A DNA stretch of 36,888 bases from Planctomycetales bacterium (GCA_020427145.1 JAGQOU010000271.1:1-36888), one strand, 5' to 3'; positions 24,754 through 34,467 are shown, counted from the first letter of the stretch. A program made the numbers and translations. Notes: a model not told the origin generated them from the sequence alone.

Positions 24754-25193
24754 CTCGAGCACAACGAGCGGCTGCTTGCGCTTACGCGACGATTGCGTGT
24801 TTGCTGGCCGTCGGATGCAGCGGCTCAGACATGCCGTTGACCAAAGTTGCAGGGCGAGTCACTTTCAACGGAAGTCCGCCGCCGAGGTCCGGGAGCGTGA
24901 TGTTCCGCTTGGTCAAGGGCACGGGGGCCGAAGGACTTCCCTATCGCCCCGGAACCGCCGCCTTCGGAACCGACGGCGAGTTTACGGCAACCTCGTTCAA
25001 AGACGGGGACGGGTTGCTTCCGGGCACCTACCAGGTGCGCGTGATTTGCCTTTCGGCGCCTCCGGCGGGCGTTCCCCTGGATTCGGTGAGCCTTGTGCCG
25101 CTCGACTGGGCTCCGGAAGATCTTGTGGTCAAGGGTGACGAGGGCGAGATCTCCGTGGAGTACGACATACCTCCGAAGAAGCCAAAGAGATGA
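24750..25193 (+). CDS. Small lipoprotein with carboxypeptidase-regulatory-like beta domain
   Basis: 147 residues; the start overlaps the preceding stop (ATGA) and has GGAGGAGG about 9 bases upstream. A lipobox, LAVGC with Cys23, marks a lipoprotein signal peptide. The mature part begins with VAGRVTFNGSPPPRSGSVMF, the usual opening of the small beta-sandwich lipoproteins that follow DUF1559 genes in planctomycetes, and ends in a basic PPKKPKR tail. It is expected to be anchored in a membrane with the domain outside, working with the upstream pseudopilin-like protein. No enzyme motif is seen. Confidence 0.85.
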   Translation: MTRAQRAAACAYATIACLLAVGCSGSDMPLTKVAGRVTFNGSPPPRSGSVMFRLVKGTGAEGLPYRPGTAAFGTDGEFTATSFKDGDGLLPGTYQVRVICLSAPPAGVPLDSVSLVPLDWAPEDLVVKGDEGEISVEYDIPPKKPKR

Positions 25194-25372
25194 TCGAGGG
25201 CGAGAGATGTTCGGCGCGTTGCCGCGGGCCAATCGATCTTGCCGAATTCCACTTGGCCGAAGCCTAGCTGCATTGTGCTGCACGGTGGGCCTCGCTGGCC
25301 GCGCGTGCGGCGGCAAAATTGTTTTTTGAACTGGTTCGCCTCGCTTTTCTATGCAACCTACCGCGCAGATCC

Positions 25373-26314
25373 ATGCATCATTTACCGCTAGGCGCCGACG
25401 CCTCGTCCGCCCGAGCCGCTTGTCGAACGGGCGTTTGGACCGCAAGAACAGCTGCCGTTAGATTGGCCTTGCTTTCGACGACGGCGCTGGCGATCGCGTG
25501 TCACGGGGCGTGGCGCCAAACCGCGGCTGCCGGAGAGCGAGCGAATAACACATCGATCGCGCCCGAATTTGCCGAGGCGCGCCGCACGCACAAACCGATT
25601 CAGCGGACCGACCCGGTCTCAGTCACCGTCCACGAGCAGTTGGTCGCCAAGACGAAGCAAGGCCAGATCGACGTCTATTTTGAAGGCGACTCGATTACCA
25701 GACGCTGGGGAGCCACGGATTATCCGGACTACTTGGCGCATTGGAAGAAAAACTTTCTCGGGTGGAACGCCGCCAACTTCGCGTGGGGCGGCGATAACAC
25801 GCACAACATTCTCTGGCGGCTCCGCAACGGCGAACTCGACGGCGTGCATCCCAAGGTGATTGTCCTGCAAGCGGGAACGAACAACCTGCCCTGGGTCGGC
25901 CCAGCCAAGGAAACGACGGTTGAAGACGTCGTCACGGGCGTCAAAGCGATCATTTTTGAATTCCGCAGTCGCGTCCCCGACGCAACGATCATCTTGACCG
26001 GCGTGTTCTCCCGCCCGCAGAATCCTGCCCTCGCGCCGGCGATCCGGGAGATCAACAAGCGGCTGGCGGCTCTCGCCGACGGCGAGGCGATCCGATTCAT
26101 CAACATCAATGAGAGCCTGGTCGACGCAGACGAGAAGGCTCGACCGGGCGTATTCTCCGACGAAGGCCTTCATCTGGCCGTGGCCGGCTACGAGGCGTGG
26201 GCTAAAGCCTTAAAGCCCCTGCTGCAGGAACTGCTGGGCCCGCCGGCCAAGCAAGACACTGCGCCGCCGCCAACCGGTATCCCCAAGAAGAAACACGCAG
26301 CGTCTCAGACTTAG
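25373..26314 (+). CDS. Secreted SGNH/GDSL hydrolase, probable acetyl esterase
   Basis: 313 residues from the ATG at 25373; an in-frame TTG at 25319 would add 18 residues before the leader. The signal sequence (AVRLALLSTTALAIACHG) may be a lipoprotein type, as LAIAC is present. All SGNH blocks are seen: GDSIT with Ser107, WGGDN with Gly140, GTNN with Asn170, and DEGLH with Asp263 and His267. SGNH enzymes hydrolyse ester bonds; in this setting removal of acetyl groups from xylan is the likely role, but the family is too broad to be sure. The C-terminal tail (PPAKQDTAPPPTGIPKKKHA) is low complexity. It heads a run of same-strand carbohydrate genes reaching 35.9 kb. Confidence 0.85.
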   Translation: MHHLPLGADASSARAACRTGVWTARTAAVRLALLSTTALAIACHGAWRQTAAAGERANNTSIAPEFAEARRTHKPIQRTDPVSVTVHEQLVAKTKQGQIDVYFEGDSITRRWGATDYPDYLAHWKKNFLGWNAANFAWGGDNTHNILWRLRNGELDGVHPKVIVLQAGTNNLPWVGPAKETTVEDVVTGVKAIIFEFRSRVPDATIILTGVFSRPQNPALAPAIREINKRLAALADGEAIRFININESLVDADEKARPGVFSDEGLHLAVAGYEAWAKALKPLLQELLGPPAKQDTAPPPTGIPKKKHAASQT

Positions 26315-26525
26315 CGTACGAAGAGTCAATTCGCGACGCCGTGACCACTGTTTGTCATAATGACTGGCTGCTCTCGTTTCGCGGCAAGGAGCTCGTTTTC
26401 TGCGACGGCCACGCGTACGTCTCGCAAACGTCCGTCGAAGCGATCAACACCAACGGCGTCCTATCAACTAACAAGCGGGGTGATGAGCAACGACACCGTA
26501 GCGCCTTCGCCTCGTCCAAGTGTTC

Positions 26526-27356
26526 ATGAACCCTACACCCAAGACCGTCCTCCGCCCGGCATTTGCAAGGTCGATTCGTCGGCTCTTTCGGCAATACTTC
26601 TTGACAACGCTGCAGGCCGCCCGCTTCTTGGTATTGGCGATGTTGCTGGTGGGCGGCGAATCCAAAGGGTTTGCCCAGGGCGCCCGGGAGCGGATCTCGA
26701 TTCACGCAGGATGGCGGTTCAGCCTGGGCGATCCGGCGGGTACAAACTCGGAAGAGTTGCTCTACGACGCGCGTCCGACCGATGAGCGCGAAGACGAGTC
26801 CCAGCGGCGTGCGGAGGATACCGCCGCGGCGCGCGAGGTCGGCCCGGTAACCTATCGGGTGCTCAAGCCGTGGATCTTGCCGACGGCCAACCGCTTCATC
26901 CACGACGCCGCCCAACGTCACGCTCGCCCCGCGGGCGATACAGGGTCAAATTTGCCATACGTGCAGCTGGACTTTGACGACAGTGGCTGGACGCCGGTCA
27001 CGCTGCCGCACGACTGGGCGATCAGCGGTCCCATCAATTCGGACGGCACGGGCGGAGGGATGGGCCGGCTGCCAAACCCAGGGATTGGCTGGTATCGCCG
27101 AAGGCTTGAAGTCCCGGCAGAGGATGCGGGCAGATTCTTCTTTCTCGATGTCGACGGAGCAATGTCCTACTCCGCCGCTTTCCCCGCCGCTGATCGCAAG
27201 GCGTTCGGCGGTCTCGCGCTGGCGATCATCCGCGCTATTCCGGGCGCGCCCGGGGCCATCACCGTCACAGGTCAATCAGACGGGCTGGAGGACGGGCGGA
27301 TCGAGATCCACAGCGAACGGACGCCGCGGACTGCGGACGATTTGACACGAAAGTAA
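26526..27356 (+). pseudogene. Internally deleted GH2 beta-galactosidase-like gene (catalytic barrel missing)
   Basis: The frame from the ATG at 26526 (GTG at 26520 also possible) gives 276 residues, against about 800-950 for related GH2 enzymes. After a signal peptide (LAMLLVGGESKGFAQG) comes a GH2 N-terminal sugar-binding domain: RISIHAGWRFSLGD, VTLPHDWAISGP, GIGWYRRRLEVP, FFFLDVDGAMSYSA. Where VWLNG and then the immunoglobulin-like and barrel domains should follow, the sequence jumps to AADRKAFGGLALAIIRAIPGA and ITVTGQSDGLEDGRIEI, which resembles the extreme C-terminal domain of these enzymes. An 8-base direct repeat CCGCCGCT (27172-27179 and 27184-27191) sits at the junction. The reading frame is kept. 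No catalytic glutamates remain, so it is either a dead gene, a small binding protein, or an assembly artefact. Confidence 0.7.
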
Positions 27357-27383
27357 ACCCATAGGTCGCCATCGCGTCTCGCC

Positions 27384-30341
27384 ATGAACAATATCGCTCG
27401 CAATCTGACGGCCGCGTCGGCAAGAATGCGCCTTCTGTCCGTCCATCGGCGGAACGACTGGGCGTGGGCCTTCGTCACGGTACTGCTTTGGTCGGCGTCG
27501 ACCGCGGAGGCAATCAGCCCGCCGTCGCAGCCGCCGATGATCTCCACAAGCGTATCAGAAAATGCTTTTCCGCTGGCCCGCGCCGGTCGACCCGCTGCAC
27601 TGATCGTCGACTCCGCGGACTGGCCAGGCGTCCTACGGGTGGCGACGCTGCTACAGGCCGATCTTTCCGCAGTCGTTGGCGCCGAACCGCAACTGCTGCC
27701 AATTCAAGGCGTCGACGAGATCCCGCCCGGCCAGCCGGTGGTTCTGGTCGGGACGCTGGGTCGAAGCGCCATCGTCGACGCCCTGGTCGACGCGGGCGCC
27801 TTCGACCCCACGGGGCTCCGCGACAAGAAGGAAAAGTTTATCATCGAGTCGGTCGTCCATCCTCTGCCGGGCGTCGACCGCGCGCTAGTCGTCGCCGGCA
27901 GCGACAAGCGCGGGACGATCTTCGGCCTGTTTGAATTGGCCGCCCAGGCCGGCGTTTCGCCCTGGCATTGGTGGGCTGACGTCCCCGTGACCCGACAGGA
28001 GAATCTCTCTGTGCTGCCCGGACGGCACACGCTGGGCGAACCGGCCGTTGAGTTTCGCGGCATCTTCATCAATGACGAGGCCCCTGCGCTGGCGGGTTGG
28101 GCGCACGAGAAGTTCGGCGGGTGTAACAGCAAATTCTACGAGCATGTGTTTCAGCTCATTCTGCGACTGCGCGGCAACTATCTGTGGCCGGCGATGTGGG
28201 GCCGCTCGCTGTTCGACGACGACCCGGCGAGCCAGCAACTCGCCGACGAATACGGGGTGGTCATCGGCACGTCGCACCATGAACCGATGATGCGAGCGCA
28301 CGTTGAGTGGGAGCGGTACGGCGAGGGACCTTGGAACTATGAAAAGAACCAAGCCGTCCTGCGCAATTTCTGGGCGGAGGGAATTCGCCGCATGGGCGAC
28401 TGCGAGTCGGTGGTCACCATTGGCATGCGCGGCGACGGCGACGAACCGATGGCCGAGCAGGCGAACATCGCCCTGCTGGAGCGCATCGTCGCCGACCAGC
28501 GCGCGATGATCGCCGAGGTTACGAACAAGCCGGCCCCGGAAACCCCTCAGTGTTGGGCTCTCTATAAAGAAGTCCAGGAGTATTACGATCGAGGCATGCG
28601 AGTTCCCGACGACGTGATGTTGTTGCTCTGTGACGACAACTGGGGGAATATTCGCAAGCTGCCGGCACTGGACTCCGCGCGGCGGCCCGGCGGCTACGGC
28701 ATCTACTATCACTTCGATTACGTGGGCGGGCCGCGCAACTACAAATGGCTCAACACCAATCCGCTGCCACGAATCTGGGAGCAGATGCATCTGGCCGATG
28801 CCTACGGCGCCCGCCGACTGTGGATCGTTAACGTGGGCGACATCAAGCCCATGGAGTTTCCGATCAGCTTCTTTCTCGACTACGCCTGGAACCCCGCCGC
28901 CTGGTCGCACGAGCACCTTGGCGACTACGCGCGCAGCTGGGCGGCGCAACAATTTGGACCGGAGCAGGCGGAAGAAATTGCCGACTTGTTGACCAAATAC
29001 GCCAAGTACAACTCCCGCCGAAAGCCCGAGTTAATTGCGCCCGAGACGTACTCGCTGGTCAATTTCGGAGAAGCTGATCGCGTCGTCGCCGAGTGGCGCG
29101 CGCTCGCCGAACGGGCTCGACGAGTCGCCGGGCAACTGCCGGCTGATCTCGCCGACGCTTACTTCCAACTCGTGCTCCACCCGATCGAGGCGTGCGCGAA
29201 TCTCAACGAACTCTACGTCACCGTGGCAAAGAACCGGCTTTACGCCGCTCAGGGGCGCACCGAAACCAACGCACTGGCCGACCGCGCGGCAGAGCTGTTT
29301 GCACGCGACGCCGAGATTTCTCGGCAATACAACGAAGAGATCGCCGCCGGCAAGTGGCGGCACATGATGGATCAAACGCACATCGGTTACACGTCGTGGC
29401 AGGAACCTCCACGGAACGTCATGCCGCAGGTGGAACGTCTGGACGGTCCGCCAGACGGTCCCGCCTGGGGGATTGCCGTCGAAGGGAGTCGCCAATGGCA
29501 CGCTCCGGACGACGCGCCGGCGTCGCTGCCGCCGCTCAATCAGTTCGGCGCCGCTCGGCGGTGGATCGACGTGTTCGCCCGCGGTTCCGCCGAAGTATCC
29601 TTCACTGCAACGACGTCGCAGCCCTGGCTGTCAGTCTCGCCAAACAACGGGACGACCGGCAGAACCAAACGATTGCAGGTTGCCGTCGACTGGGCCCAAG
29701 CGCCGACCGGCGACGCAACGGCCCGCATTCAGATCAGCGCGAACGGCGCAATCGCGACCGTGAACGTCACCGCCCTTCGCCCGCCTGCTCCGCCCGAAGG
29801 ATTTGTCGGCTTTCTCGAAGCCGACGGGTTTGTTTCGATCAACGCGGCGGACGCGACGGAGTTTCAGCCCGGCGCTCAAGCGGTGTGGACCGTGATCGAG
29901 GACCTGGGTCGTACGGGGTCGGCCGTGAGCCCGCTCCCGGCAAATGTTCCCCAACAGTTGCCTGGCGACGGGGCGCCCTGCCTTCAGTACAGCTTGCTGC
30001 TAGCCGAGTCCGGACCGGTCGACGTACACATATACGCCTCGCCGACGCAGGATTTCACATTCACCAACGGGCTGGAATTCGCTGTTTCATTCGACGACCA
30101 ACCACCGCGCCGCGTCAACCTGCAAACCGACCCGTCGGCGTCAAATTGGAACGAACAAGTCGCTAACAATGCTAATCGGATGGCGGTCCGCCTCGATCCC
30201 GGCGCCGCAGGACGGCACGTGTTGAAAGTCTGGATGGTCGATCCCGGCGTGGTCGTTCAGAAGCTCGTTGTCGCGCGAGGGCCGCTGCCCGAAAGTTATC
30301 TTGGTCCGCCGCCGAGCGCACGCTTCAGCCCCAATGATTGA
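27384..30341 (+). CDS. GH115 xylan alpha-1,2-glucuronidase
   Basis: 985 residues from the ATG at 27384, 27 bases after the GH2 remnant; no clear Shine-Dalgarno. A signal peptide covers about 1-44 (WAFVTVLLWSASTAEA). A small alpha/beta domain follows, then the GH115 barrel from about 215: FRGIFINDEAP, LRGNYLWPAMWG, VIGTSHHEPMMRAH, VTIGMRGDGDEPM, LLLCDDNWGN, YYHFDYVGGPRNYKWLNT, RRLWIVNVGDIKPMEFP and FFLDYAWNP. The four-helix region (PETYSLVNFGEADRV) and the C-terminal domain (PEGFVGFLEADGFVSI) complete the normal family layout. GH115 enzymes remove (4-O-methyl-)glucuronic acid from xylan chains. The released acid would feed the SDR and UxuA steps encoded on the left. The full set of family motifs makes this call firm. 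Confidence 0.95.
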   Translation: MNNIARNLTAASARMRLLSVHRRNDWAWAFVTVLLWSASTAEAISPPSQPPMISTSVSENAFPLARAGRPAALIVDSADWPGVLRVATLLQADLSAVVGAEPQLLPIQGVDEIPPGQPVVLVGTLGRSAIVDALVDAGAFDPTGLRDKKEKFIIESVVHPLPGVDRALVVAGSDKRGTIFGLFELAAQAGVSPWHWWADVPVTRQENLSVLPGRHTLGEPAVEFRGIFINDEAPALAGWAHEKFGGCNSKFYEHVFQLILRLRGNYLWPAMWGRSLFDDDPASQQLADEYGVVIGTSHHEPMMRAHVEWERYGEGPWNYEKNQAVLRNFWAEGIRRMGDCESVVTIGMRGDGDEPMAEQANIALLERIVADQRAMIAEVTNKPAPETPQCWALYKEVQEYYDRGMRVPDDVMLLLCDDNWGNIRKLPALDSARRPGGYGIYYHFDYVGGPRNYKWLNTNPLPRIWEQMHLADAYGARRLWIVNVGDIKPMEFPISFFLDYAWNPAAWSHEHLGDYARSWAAQQFGPEQAEEIADLLTKYAKYNSRRKPELIAPETYSLVNFGEADRVVAEWRALAERARRVAGQLPADLADAYFQLVLHPIEACANLNELYVTVAKNRLYAAQGRTETNALADRAAELFARDAEISRQYNEEIAAGKWRHMMDQTHIGYTSWQEPPRNVMPQVERLDGPPDGPAWGIAVEGSRQWHAPDDAPASLPPLNQFGAARRWIDVFARGSAEVSFTATTSQPWLSVSPNNGTTGRTKRLQVAVDWAQAPTGDATARIQISANGAIATVNVTALRPPAPPEGFVGFLEADGFVSINAADATEFQPGAQAVWTVIEDLGRTGSAVSPLPANVPQQLPGDGAPCLQYSLLLAESGPVDVHIYASPTQDFTFTNGLEFAVSFDDQPPRRVNLQTDPSASNWNEQVANNANRMAVRLDPGAAGRHVLKVWMVDPGVVVQKLVVARGPLPESYLGPPPSARFSPND

Positions 30342-30513
30342 ACGGTTGATCCCTGAGCCGCTACGCAACACGGGTGTGACAATCCACCGGCTGCACGTCG
30401 CGGGGCGTTGCAGCGCACTCAATCGAGACCGCAGAATTGCAGACCGCAGCGTTGTCGAGACGCCAGAAGTCGTTATCCACGACACAAGAACCCCGTTGAT
30501 TGGAGTTAGTTGA

Positions 30514-33321
30514 ATGGCCGCCCAACGATTGCCGTTGATTCTTATTCTCGCCTTCTCAGGCGCAGCGATGACGGCTTCGGCACGCGCCGACTCGCCAGCC
30601 GCGGCCGACGACTTTCAGCCGTCGGCGATCAACCAACCGGGCCGGGAATATCCGCAGGTCAACTCCGAAGGACGAGTCCGCGCCCGTATCGTCGCACCGG
30701 AGGCGAACGCGGTGCTGTTGGACATTGGCGGCGTAAAGTATCCGATGACGAGAGATGAAGGCGGCGCCTGGACTGGAGACTCAGAGCCGCAGGACGAAGG
30801 GTTTCACTACTACCAATTGGTAGTCGACGGCGCCCAGGTTCCAGATCCCGGTACGACCTATTTCTACGGCGCCGGCCGCTGGGGCAGCGGCGTCGAAGTG
30901 CCCGCGGCGGACCAGGACTTCTACGCATTGAAGGACGTCCCGCACGGCGTGATTCGCGAGCACTATTACTACTCCCAGGCCGACGACAGCATGCGGCATT
31001 GCTTCGTGTACGCCCCGCCCGGGTACGATGCGGACGCGACGAAACGATACCCGGTGCTCTATTTGCAGCACGGCGGCGGCGAAAATGAATACAGCTGGCC
31101 TCATCAGGGCCTGGTCAATTTGATCATGGACAACTTGATTGCCAAGGGGGAAGCCGTCCCATTTCTCATCGTGATGGACAACGGAACATGGAAGGCGCCC
31201 AATGGCGCACGTCGGGGAGGGGCATGGCCGCCTGCTGGTTGGTCTGACGGATTCAAAAAGACCTTGCTTGAAGGCGTCATCCCGATGATCGACGCCAACT
31301 ACCGAACGCTCGCCGACCAGCCTAATCGGGCGATGGCGGGGCTCTCCATGGGCGGCATGCAGACCAACGCCATTGCGATGGAGAACCTGGACGTGTTCTC
31401 GCACATCGGCATCTTCAGCGGCGGGACGGTCGGCGATCCGGCCTCGGCCCACGGCGGCGTGATGTCCGACGCCGAGGAGTTCAACGCGAAGGTGAAGTTG
31501 ATCTTTCAAAGTTGCGGGTCGAAGGAGCGCCCGGAAGCCTTGCGAGCCAATCATCAACAGCTCAGAGCCGCCGGTCTTAACAGCGTCTGTTACATCTCGC
31601 CAAACACGGCCCACGAATGGCAGACGTGGCGGCGCAGCTTGAAGGAGTTCGCGCAACTGCTGTTCCAGGACGAGCCGCTTGAAAACGCGGCTCCGTCTCC
31701 GCAGCCAAAGCCAACAGGATCTGATCAAGCTGCGGAAGCGCTACGGATCAACGCCGGCGCCTACCAGCCGTTCGCGGACTCGGCCGGCGTCGTTTGGCTG
31801 GCGGAGGAGGGATTTGACGGTGGTGCGACAATCGACCGCAATCCGTCCACGAAGATCGAGGGATCGGAAAAACCACAGCTATATCGATCCGAGCACTACG
31901 CGATGAACTCCTTTTCCGTGAAGATCCCAAACGGCAGGTATGTGGCGACCCTTCATTTTGCGGAAACCTTCGAGGGGATCCACGGTCCGGGCGAGCGAGT
32001 GTTCTCCTTCAACGTGCAAGGGCGCGTGTTTAAGGACTTTGACATTTGGGTCAAAGCGGGCGGCCCCAATCGGGCCTACGTCGAAACAACGCCGGTGGAC
32101 GTCACCGATGGCCAGTTCCGCATTGACTTTGCGAGTCAGGTGGAGAATCCAGCGATTAATGCAATTGAACTCGTTCGCGAAGACGCCTCCGTGTCTCAAG
32201 AAGCAGATTCCGTGCTCAAGGACGCCTACGCGGGGGATTTTCTCATCGGGGTCGCCATCAACCGGACCATCGCGACCGATACGGCTGTTCGGGCGGACAA
32301 CGTCAACCGAACGCTAGATCAAGTTCGCGGCGACACAGTCCTTGTGCTGAAGCAATTCAATTCCGTTTCGCCCGAGAATGACTTGAAATGGGCGCTGATT
32401 CATCCGCACCCGGGGCCGGACGGCTACGACTGGGCGCCTGCCGACGCCTTCGTCGAGTTCGGGAATCGACACAATATGTACGTTGTCGGCCACACGCTGG
32501 TTTGGCACAGTCAGACGCCCGACTGGGTTTTTGCCGGGACGATCCCGCCGCCGGAGCCGGCCGTGGCCGCGGCCGACTCGTTCCGCCGCCGATTCGGCTA
32601 CCAGGGACCCCGCGCGTCGCGCGACGAATTGCTCCAGCGGATGCACGATCATATCCACGCCGTCGTTGGCCGCTACAAAGGAAAGGTCCAAGCTTGGGAC
32701 GTGGTCAACGAGGCAATTTCAGACGGCGGCGACGAAGTGCTGCGCAATTCGCTGTGGAAGCAGATCGTCGGCGACGATTTTATCGCCAAAGCGTTTCAGT
32801 TCGCGCACGAGGCGGACCCCGACGCCCTGCTGCGCTACAACGACTACGGTCTGGAGAATCCGGCCAAGCGCGCGAAGCTGATCAAGCTGATCAAATCCCT
32901 GCAGGAGCAGGACGTGCCGGTGATGGCCATCGGCACGCAGACCCATATCAGCGCCTCCTCGCCGACCTATGAAGAAATGGACCAAGCGTTGACGGAGCTC
33001 GCGTCCCTTGGTCTGCCCATCCACGTGACCGAACTGGACGTCAACACGGCCCAAGAGGGACAGCGTCGCACGACCGCCGACCTGTCGGAGGACGTGTCGG
33101 GCGGGGGCTTGGTCGACCGCGCCTTGGAGCGCCAGGCACAGCAGTACGCCAATGTCTTCAAGACGTTTCTGTCCCACAAGGACTCGGTCAAGCTCGTCAC
33201 CTTCTGGGGCGCCAATGACGGAGTCTCCTGGCGCGCCAACGGCAAGCCGCTGCTGTTCGACCGAGAGAACCAGCCCAAGCCGGCGTTTGAGGCGGTGATC
33301 AGGGTCGCCGAAGAGCGGTAG
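30514..33321 (+). CDS. Three-module xylan enzyme: CE1-like esterase, malectin domain, GH10 xylanase
   Basis: 935 residues; the ATG at 30514 follows GGAG with an 8-base spacer. Signal peptide 1-25. An early-set beta domain covers about 30-130. An alpha/beta-hydrolase esterase covers about 145-385, with nucleophile Ser278 in GLSMGG, oxyanion segment YLQHGGGENE (183-192) and catalytic His367 in NTAHEW; this is the feruloyl/acetyl-xylan esterase type. A Pro-rich linker at about 391-404 leads to a malectin-like domain at about 410-555 (RINAGAYQPF, FDGGATIDRN, YVATLHFAETFEG). A GH10 barrel covers about 570-930 with acid/base Glu733 (WDVVNE) and nucleophile Glu840 (HVTELD). It would cut the xylan backbone and remove ester groups in one chain. 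No PEP-CTERM or dockerin-like tail is present, so it is probably free in the periplasm or outside. Confidence 0.93.
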   Translation: MAAQRLPLILILAFSGAAMTASARADSPAAADDFQPSAINQPGREYPQVNSEGRVRARIVAPEANAVLLDIGGVKYPMTRDEGGAWTGDSEPQDEGFHYYQLVVDGAQVPDPGTTYFYGAGRWGSGVEVPAADQDFYALKDVPHGVIREHYYYSQADDSMRHCFVYAPPGYDADATKRYPVLYLQHGGGENEYSWPHQGLVNLIMDNLIAKGEAVPFLIVMDNGTWKAPNGARRGGAWPPAGWSDGFKKTLLEGVIPMIDANYRTLADQPNRAMAGLSMGGMQTNAIAMENLDVFSHIGIFSGGTVGDPASAHGGVMSDAEEFNAKVKLIFQSCGSKERPEALRANHQQLRAAGLNSVCYISPNTAHEWQTWRRSLKEFAQLLFQDEPLENAAPSPQPKPTGSDQAAEALRINAGAYQPFADSAGVVWLAEEGFDGGATIDRNPSTKIEGSEKPQLYRSEHYAMNSFSVKIPNGRYVATLHFAETFEGIHGPGERVFSFNVQGRVFKDFDIWVKAGGPNRAYVETTPVDVTDGQFRIDFASQVENPAINAIELVREDASVSQEADSVLKDAYAGDFLIGVAINRTIATDTAVRADNVNRTLDQVRGDTVLVLKQFNSVSPENDLKWALIHPHPGPDGYDWAPADAFVEFGNRHNMYVVGHTLVWHSQTPDWVFAGTIPPPEPAVAAADSFRRRFGYQGPRASRDELLQRMHDHIHAVVGRYKGKVQAWDVVNEAISDGGDEVLRNSLWKQIVGDDFIAKAFQFAHEADPDALLRYNDYGLENPAKRAKLIKLIKSLQEQDVPVMAIGTQTHISASSPTYEEMDQALTELASLGLPIHVTELDVNTAQEGQRRTTADLSEDVSGGGLVDRALERQAQQYANVFKTFLSHKDSVKLVTFWGANDGVSWRANGKPLLFDRENQPKPAFEAVIRVAEER

Positions 33322-33379
33322 TCGTAAACGTCGCAGTTCGTCGGCGCTGCGCCTGTCTTACGGGGAGTTGAAGAAACGG

Positions 33380-34234
33380 ATGAATCGCCGCCTCGTTGTT
33401 TGCGTACTCGGAGCTGTGCTCGTCGCCTCAGGCGATGTCGCCGCACAAGACCCCGACTTCTACGTCTTCTTGTGCTTCGGGCAGTCCAATATGGAGGGCT
33501 TTCCGGGCATTGTCGACGAAGATCGAGGTCCCGTCGACGACCGCTTCCAACTGCTCGCGGCGGTCGACTTTCCCGAATTGCGGCGAAAGCAAGGCGGCTG
33601 GAGCCAGGCGGTTCCGCCGTTGTGCCGACCAGAAGCAGGACTGTGCCCCGCCGATTATTTCGGCAGAACGCTGGTCGAGCGACTTCCCCCAAAGATTCGC
33701 GTCGGCGTGGTGAACGTATCGGTGGGCGGCTGTAAGATCGAACTGTTCGACAAGACTGGTTACGAATCCCACGCCTCGCAGGCCCCTGCCTGGATGGTCT
33801 CGACCATCAACGCCTACGGCGGCAATCCCTACGGACGGCTCGTCGAGATGGCCCGTGTTGCGCAGAAGCGAGGCGTCGTGAAGGGCATCCTGTTGCATCA
33901 AGGGGAGTCGAATACGAACGACAAGCAATGGCCGGCCAAAGTCAAAGGGGTTTACCAGAATCTCCTGAACGATTTGGATCTCAACGCTGCAGAGGTTCCG
34001 CTGATCGTGGGCGAGTTGGTCTCCGCCGAAGCGGGAGGCGCCTGCGCAAGCATGAACGCAATGATTCGGCAGCTGCCGAGAACGATCCCCACGGCCCGCG
34101 TCGTTTCCTCGGAGGATTGTGACGGTCTGCCCGACCACCTGCACTTTACGCCCCGCGGTTACCGAGAATTAGGCAAGCGGTACGCTGACGTCATGCTTCC
34201 CCTGCTGACGCCGAACATCAAGAACCCCCAGTAG
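33380..34234 (+). CDS. CE6-like acetyl xylan esterase (SASA family)
   Basis: 284 residues from the ATG at 33380; a TTG at 33368 is in frame but gives a less typical leader. A signal peptide covers 1-22 (VVCVLGAVLVASGDVAAQ). The SASA/DUF303 signatures are all present: FGQSNMEG with nucleophile Ser36, VNVSVGGCKIELF, LLHQGESNT, and PDHLHFTPRGYRELGKRYA carrying the catalytic Asp-x-x-His. These enzymes remove acetyl groups from xylan or sialate; CE6 acetyl xylan esterase fits the setting. It lies 58 bases after the trimodular GH10 gene on the same strand, so probably in one transcript with it. Confidence 0.9.
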   Translation: MNRRLVVCVLGAVLVASGDVAAQDPDFYVFLCFGQSNMEGFPGIVDEDRGPVDDRFQLLAAVDFPELRRKQGGWSQAVPPLCRPEAGLCPADYFGRTLVERLPPKIRVGVVNVSVGGCKIELFDKTGYESHASQAPAWMVSTINAYGGNPYGRLVEMARVAQKRGVVKGILLHQGESNTNDKQWPAKVKGVYQNLLNDLDLNAAEVPLIVGELVSAEAGGACASMNAMIRQLPRTIPTARVVSSEDCDGLPDHLHFTPRGYRELGKRYADVMLPLLTPNIKNPQ

Positions 34235-34467
34235 TTTTGGACGGAAGAAGTTCGGCGGATGGGACGGTTCGAAGGTCCGCCGGCAAAAAGCCCCGGGAGG
34301 AAGAGACCAAGAAGCTCAACTCGCTGGCGGTCGGTCTTAGCCTCGGTGGGCAAAGATCCTGCCGGACGTCGTACCAAGGAGTCGCGGAGCAATGCTCGTC
34401 GCCGCCAACGGTTCCACGAAGCCCAAGATCGCCACTGGCGGCCGGATCAAATCGATTGCCAAGACTT

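Noticed and set aside
27885-28952. Minus-strand open frame of 355 codons
   Set aside because: Antisense to the GH115 gene, which has the full set of family motifs.
34237-34467. In-frame extension upstream of the DUF1593 protein
   Set aside because: The signal peptide starts at 34468, and the extension is basic, low in similarity to anything and lacks a ribosome binding site.
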